A stretch of DNA of 64,000 bases, from contig CALYLW010000015.1 of the NCBI GenBank assembly GCA_944989445.1, positions 1,230,124 to 1,294,123 of the forward strand, given 5' to 3'. Shown here in pieces: positions 61,601-64,000 of the stretch. Source of the stretch: Ampullaceana balthica. Taxonomy: Eukaryota > Mollusca > Gastropoda > Lymnaeidae. Made by a program: the position numbers and the translations under genes. The notes below the pieces were generated by a model. That model saw nothing but the letters and a program-made list of their open reading frames with translations. It did not search any database and was not told the DNA's origin. Each line of letters opens with the position of its first letter. The first letter of the stretch is position 1.

Positions 61601-63389
61601 CCAGGGACTTCGGACTAACCATCAGCCTCAAAAAGACCAACGTGATGGCCCAAGACGCTGACCCACCCAACATCACCATCGATGGCTGCCAACTTAAGGC
61701 CGTGGAACGTTTTACATACCTTGGCTCCAACATCACCAACAACCTGTCCCTTGATTCCGACCTAGACGTAAGGATCGGTAAGGCCTCCACAACTATGGCC
61801 AGGCTCTCAAAAAGAGTATGGAGCAACAAAAAACTGACTATCAATTCCAAAATTGCTGTTTACAAGGCATATGTGCTAAGCACCCTCCTTTATGCCAGTG
61901 AATCCTGGACCCTATACTCCAGACAAGAAAAGAGATTGAGTGCTTTCCACATGCGCTGTCTCCGGCGCATCCTGGGAATCACCTGGCAAGACCATGTCAC
62001 CAACAATGAGGTGCTACAAGGGGCAAAAATCCAAAGCATGACAACTCTTCTTCGTCAGCGTCGGCTTAGGTGGTTGGGACATGTGCGCAGATTGGAGGAT
62101 GGCAGAATCCCAAAGGACATCCTCTATTCTGAGCTAGCCAAAGGAAAGAGGACCACAGGCCGGCCTCACCTCCGTTACAAAGATGTGTGCAAGAGAGACC
62201 TCAAAGCTATTGGCATTGACATAAATAGCTGGGAGGAACTCGCTGGGGACAGGTGCAGTTGGAGACAGGCATTGACTGCTGGGCTAGAAGCAGGAGAAAG
62301 AAACCTGCAACAGGTCGCAGACGAAACTCGCCTAAAGAGGAAAAGCAGAGCAATTCAGCCAACCACTAGCACTACCTTTCAGTGACAGAAGTGCAGCAAA
62401 GGCTGCCATTCACGAGTGGGCTTGTACAGCCACAGCAGAAGCTGCAAGATCATGTGCGTAAATCCCACAGGAGCACAGAAAATTCCGTCGTCTCACGAGA
62501 CATAAGGAAGCCAAACAAAACATGACCTATATATGACTCATAACAAAGCGAACTCTTCTCTATAAAAATGTACAAAAATAAATTAGGAACTCCTTTTGAA
62601 CTTTTGAACCTTCAACTTTGACACATTTTAATTAATTCTAACCAATAGTTAAATGGCTTTTGCACACGGCCACTTCTTATGAATGAAACAATGAGAACAA
62701 AGCAGTAGTAATAAAGTCAAAATGAGGTTGAAGGATGAATGGTTGCCAATGACAACAAGTCTGCACACAGTATATTTTGTTATTCCATACAAAACAATGA
62801 TTTAGACATGCGATTCTTCGTGTATCTTTGCTATTGGAGCAATTACGTAATATTCTGCATCGGCATCACTTACACGGCCGATTACCAAGTATCTCTGAGT
62901 ATACGAAAATCGGCCGATGTCGAGTAGCCGAACCAATCAGTTCAGCCCTATCGATAAGTAAAATTTTCAAAAGCTGGCGATTGGTATACATGTAGTACCA
63001 GAAGCAACACAGCGCTGAGAGCTAAACGCAAGCGGGCTGTGACCTCACCAGGAGACCTGGCAAGGCAAAAATTCAATGCCTTCCCTTGGTTATAAAAAAT
63101 CACATCTAACATTTTCAAAAGCTGACGATTGGTCATGGGGATCAAGATAACCAACGCTAAGTGGCAAATTTGGCCCTCTTTTGTGCTCGAGGTATTAGGG
63201 TTCGGCGACTTAAAATAATCGAATTAACCGATGAGAAAAGACAAAGACAGAAATTGGCGGTTCCAATAAAAAATGACAACTTACTAGAGCTGACGAGTTA
63301 ACCGGGCTCAAGTTAACCGGGCTCAAGTTAACCGGGCTCAAGTTAACCGGGCTCAAGTTAACCGGGCTCAAGTTAAGTGGGTTCTACTG
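58648..63389. mobile_element. pogo/Tigger-like element copy B, split by a LINE
   Basis: Left CAGTGGAACCCGGTTAAG, right inverted CAGTAGAACCCACTTAAC, TA on both sides. The first 74 bases match copy A up to GAGTTAAAC, then the LINE starts; homology resumes near 63150 (AATTTGGCCCTCTTTTGTGC). A 15-bp repeat GTTAACCGGGCTCAA is amplified about five times near the right end (63297-63370). Confidence 0.75.
58722..62640 (+). mobile_element. Nearly full-length dead LINE (endonuclease plus reverse transcriptase)
   Basis: A 5' UTR (about 58722-59320) is followed by an AP-type endonuclease domain: GTWNVR near 59332, LQETRLSG, LLGDFNARVG, SADCDTDHSLV. Then the RT domain: KAPGQDGIPPE, NNYRGISLLS, AFIDLTKAFD, and a thumb/C-terminal region with FTYLGSNI and RRLRWLGHV. 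Lesions: 1-nt frameshift near 59351, deletion/frameshift near 61018, TAG at 61061, frameshift near 61349, and the catalytic FADD box reads FAVD (GTC at 61531). A terminal zinc finger follows another stop near 62384. Same family as the fragment at 1870. The 3' border is uncertain. Confidence 0.88.
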
Positions 63390-63411
63390 TATCCAGAACA
63401 AAATCAAGCAG

Positions 63412-64000
63412 AAGAAAATATAATTTGAAAGTACCAAGTGAGTAGGGGATGCGGTAAACAAATATAATTTGAAAGTACCAAGTGAGTAGGGAATGAGGTA
63501 AACAAATATAATTTTAAAGTACCAAGTGAGTAGGGGATGCGGTAAACAAATATAATTTGAAAGTACCAAGTGAGTAGGGAATGAGGTAAACAAATATAAT
63601 TTTAAAATACCAAGTGAGTAGGGGATGCGGTAAACAAATATAATTTGAAAGTACCAAGTGAGTAGGGAATGAGGTAAACAAATATAATTTTAAAGTACCA
63701 AGTGAGTAGGGGATGCGGTAAACAAATATAATTTGAAAGTACCAAGTGAGTAGGGAATGAGGTAAACAAATATAATTTGAAAGTACTAAGTGAGTAGGGA
63801 ATGAGGTAAACAAATATAATTTTAAAGTACCAAGTGAGTAGGGAATGAGGTAAACAAATATAATTTGAAAGTACCAAGTGAGTAGGGAATGAGGTAAACA
63901 AATATAATTTGAAAGTACTAAGTGAGTAGAGAATGAGGTAAACAAATATAATTTGAAAGTACTAAGTGAGTAGGGAATGAGGTAAACAAATATAATTTGA
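63412..64000. repeat. 44-bp tandem repeat, about 13 copies, running off the window
   Basis: Unit AAGTACCAAGTGAGTAGGGG...GGTAAACAAATATAATTTG; GGGGATGCGG and GGGAATGAGG units alternate at first, giving an 88-bp higher-order period. As 44 is not a multiple of three, the minus-strand frames cycle through three peptides and are artefacts. Likely in the last intron. Confidence 0.95.

Noticed and set aside
63384..63945. Minus-strand frames with hydrophobic repeats
   Set aside because: The same peptide pieces appear in all three frames because the unit is 44 bp; no real protein.

Overview
This is an AT-rich, intron-rich animal nuclear window. I infer an invertebrate, possibly a mollusc or other lophotrochozoan, from the intron density, the transposon mix and the divergence of the protein from vertebrate sortilin; the taxon itself cannot be read from the sequence. 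There are no bacterial features. One host gene dominates: a sortilin-type VPS10-domain receptor on the + strand, with its first coding exon at 9243-9542 and 22 further exons up to 58553. I joined the exons by GT/AG sites and codon phase. All 23 fit together without a break and give 2610 nt, or 870 codons: signal peptide, basic propeptide end, VPS10 beta-propeller with Asp-boxes, 10CC cysteine module, one transmembrane helix, and a tail with YSML and an acidic DDSDD end. The last few codons (a D-L-L type end is expected) lie beyond base 64000.

Layout. 1-9200: intergenic, packed with short DNA transposons (hAT-type MITEs with 8-bp target duplications, a GGGGCCGTCC-ended family, a dispersed TAAATCC family, a large inverted repeat, a Helitron), two truncated LINE copies and a tRNA-Val-like sequence. 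9219-9542: a TCACGTGACGTC motif just before the start codon, then exon 1. 9543-23312: introns 1 and 2, with hairpin clusters, a Helitron, a tRNA-derived SINE with perfect 10-bp target duplications, and a 5-kb array of a 21-bp repeat. 23313-36557: exons 3-17, almost every intron holding its own minisatellite. 36790-50698: about 13.9 kb of one 16-bp repeat running into a 100-N gap. 50822-58553: exons 18-23, with a 60-copy 27-bp array, a decayed piggyBac-like element and triple-nested transposons. 58554-64000: a pogo-like element split by a nearly full-length dead LINE, then a 44-bp repeat running off the window.

The most unusual property is the relation between tandem repeats and splice sites. 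At several introns the repeat starts exactly at, or includes, the exon-intron junction, so each unit begins with GT and ends with AG. The gene is thereby surrounded by dozens of copies of its own splice sites. A second notable point is a 27-bp array placing about 60 AATAAA hexamers in sense orientation just before the exons for the membrane anchor. A third is a readable order of nested transposon insertions, with two internal empty-site controls.

The gene calls rest on reading frames, splice phase and family resemblance recalled from knowledge of sortilins; no database search was possible.
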